Assembly (NCBI GenBank): GCA_012513735.1
Contig: JAAZBR010000302.1
Location: 1-5,986 of the forward strand
Origin: Clostridiales bacterium
GTDB lineage: Bacteria; Bacillota; Clostridia; Christensenellales; Aristaeellaceae
DNA: 5,986 nt
Reading direction: 5' to 3'
Position 1 is the stretch's first letter. Each line of letters begins with the position of its first letter. The position numbers and the translations under genes are program-made. Shown one piece after another: positions 5,674 through 5,986 of the stretch. The notes under the pieces are model-generated. The model searched no databases, had not been told where the DNA came from, and saw only the letters and a list, made by a program, of their open reading frames with translations.

Positions 5674-5986
5674 TTATGCACGCGGTCTGCCTACCAGGCA
5701 GCTTTTGCTGATTGCGTAGATATCATCGATAACCATCTGAAAGCTGACGGCCCGGTTTTCATGAGCGGCCCGCTGTGCAATATGTTCCCGGTGGAATTCC
5801 TTGATCTCAGGCGTGAACGGCAAGTTGCCCGTGTCCAGGAAGCGGACGGCACCATGGTTGTCCCGGGCAGGCATGATTTTGCCTGCATTGAACCGACTGG
5901 GGGCAAAGGGCACATCGATCACGCCCGCCTGGAATGCCCGGACGGTGCCGATGGCAATATCGCCTTCGCCCAGCTCCAGCGTCTTG
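5674..5986 (-). CDS. glmE: Glutamate mutase (methylaspartate mutase) epsilon subunit, C-terminal fragment (5' part beyond right edge)
   Basis: The frame enters from the right edge and continues for 103 codons to a TAA at 5676-5674. It contains [20 protein letters not shown], then [17 protein letters not shown] and a terminal [20 protein letters not shown]. These closely resemble the C-terminus of clostridial GlmE/MutE, the large catalytic subunit of adenosylcobalamin-dependent glutamate mutase (EC 5.4.99.1). With the small B12-binding sigma subunit (GlmS) it rearranges L-glutamate to (2S,3S)-3-methylaspartate, the substrate of Mal encoded next. A full GlmE is about 480 residues, so roughly the last fifth is seen here. 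An internal GTG at 5922 is not the start, since the conserved sequence continues upstream. Only 11 bp separate it from mal, and mal's ribosome binding site overlaps its stop, so the two are co-transcribed. The rest of the gene, and probably glmS and mutL, should lie to the right. Confidence 0.95.
   Translation of the reverse strand, partial: KTLELGEGDIAIGTVRAFQAGVIDVPFAPSRFNAGKIMPARDNHGAVRFLDTGNLPFTPEIKEFHREHIAQRAAHENRAVSFQMVIDDIYAISKSCLVGRPRA

Noticed and set aside
4400..5719. Long plus-strand open frame (439 codons) opposite mal.
   Set aside because: It lies wholly antisense to a confidently identified enzyme gene, has no good ribosome binding site, and its translation resembles no family. 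Such frames are common opposite G+C-rich genes with strong third-position bias.
5674..5922. Short 82-residue minus-strand gene starting at the GTG at 5922.
   Set aside because: The frame continues upstream to the window edge with GlmE-like sequence, so this is the 3' end of glmE and not a separate small gene.

Overview
The window looks like a chromosomal segment of a G+C-rich Firmicute, most likely an anaerobic glutamate-fermenting member of the Clostridia. The grounds are a glutamate mutase / 3-methylaspartate ammonia-lyase gene pair, a YugP-type membrane metallopeptidase, an iron-sulfur RlmD-type rRNA methyltransferase, strong AGGAGG ribosome binding sites and frequent TTG starts. The genus cannot be named from the sequence alone, and G+C richness was judged by eye.

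Layout: (1) Positions 1-589, minus strand, hold the N-terminal 196 codons of a YugP-like zinc metallopeptidase that runs off the left edge. (2) Positions 590-748 are a divergent intergenic region with a recognisable sigma-A-type promoter reading right. (3) Positions 749-3450, plus strand, hold a two-gene unit: a 23S rRNA uracil-C5-methyltransferase (RlmD/RlmCD type) and a MATE-family multidrug/cation antiporter. They are 5 bp apart, both start with TTG, and the ribosome binding site of the second overlaps the stop codon of the first. (4) Positions 3430-3483 are the convergent junction, with a stem-loop followed by five U residues that should terminate the minus-strand operon and lies partly inside the 3' end of the MATE gene. 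(5) Positions 3484-5986, minus strand, hold an operon read right to left: the C-terminal end of glutamate mutase epsilon subunit (glmE, cut by the right edge), methylaspartate ammonia-lyase (mal), and a 307-residue protein with an N-terminal P-loop and a C-terminal segment resembling the alanyl-tRNA synthetase second additional domain (tRNA_SAD).

The minus-strand operon encodes the opening steps of the methylaspartate route of glutamate fermentation. Glutamate mutase (B12-dependent) rearranges L-glutamate to (2S,3S)-3-methylaspartate, and Mal removes ammonia to give mesaconate. The third gene has no established role in this pathway. It overlaps mal by 20 bp and is the last gene before the terminator, so it is probably co-expressed with the pathway, and it is the most interesting item here. 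No tRNA, rRNA, CRISPR array, insertion sequence or phage feature was recognised.
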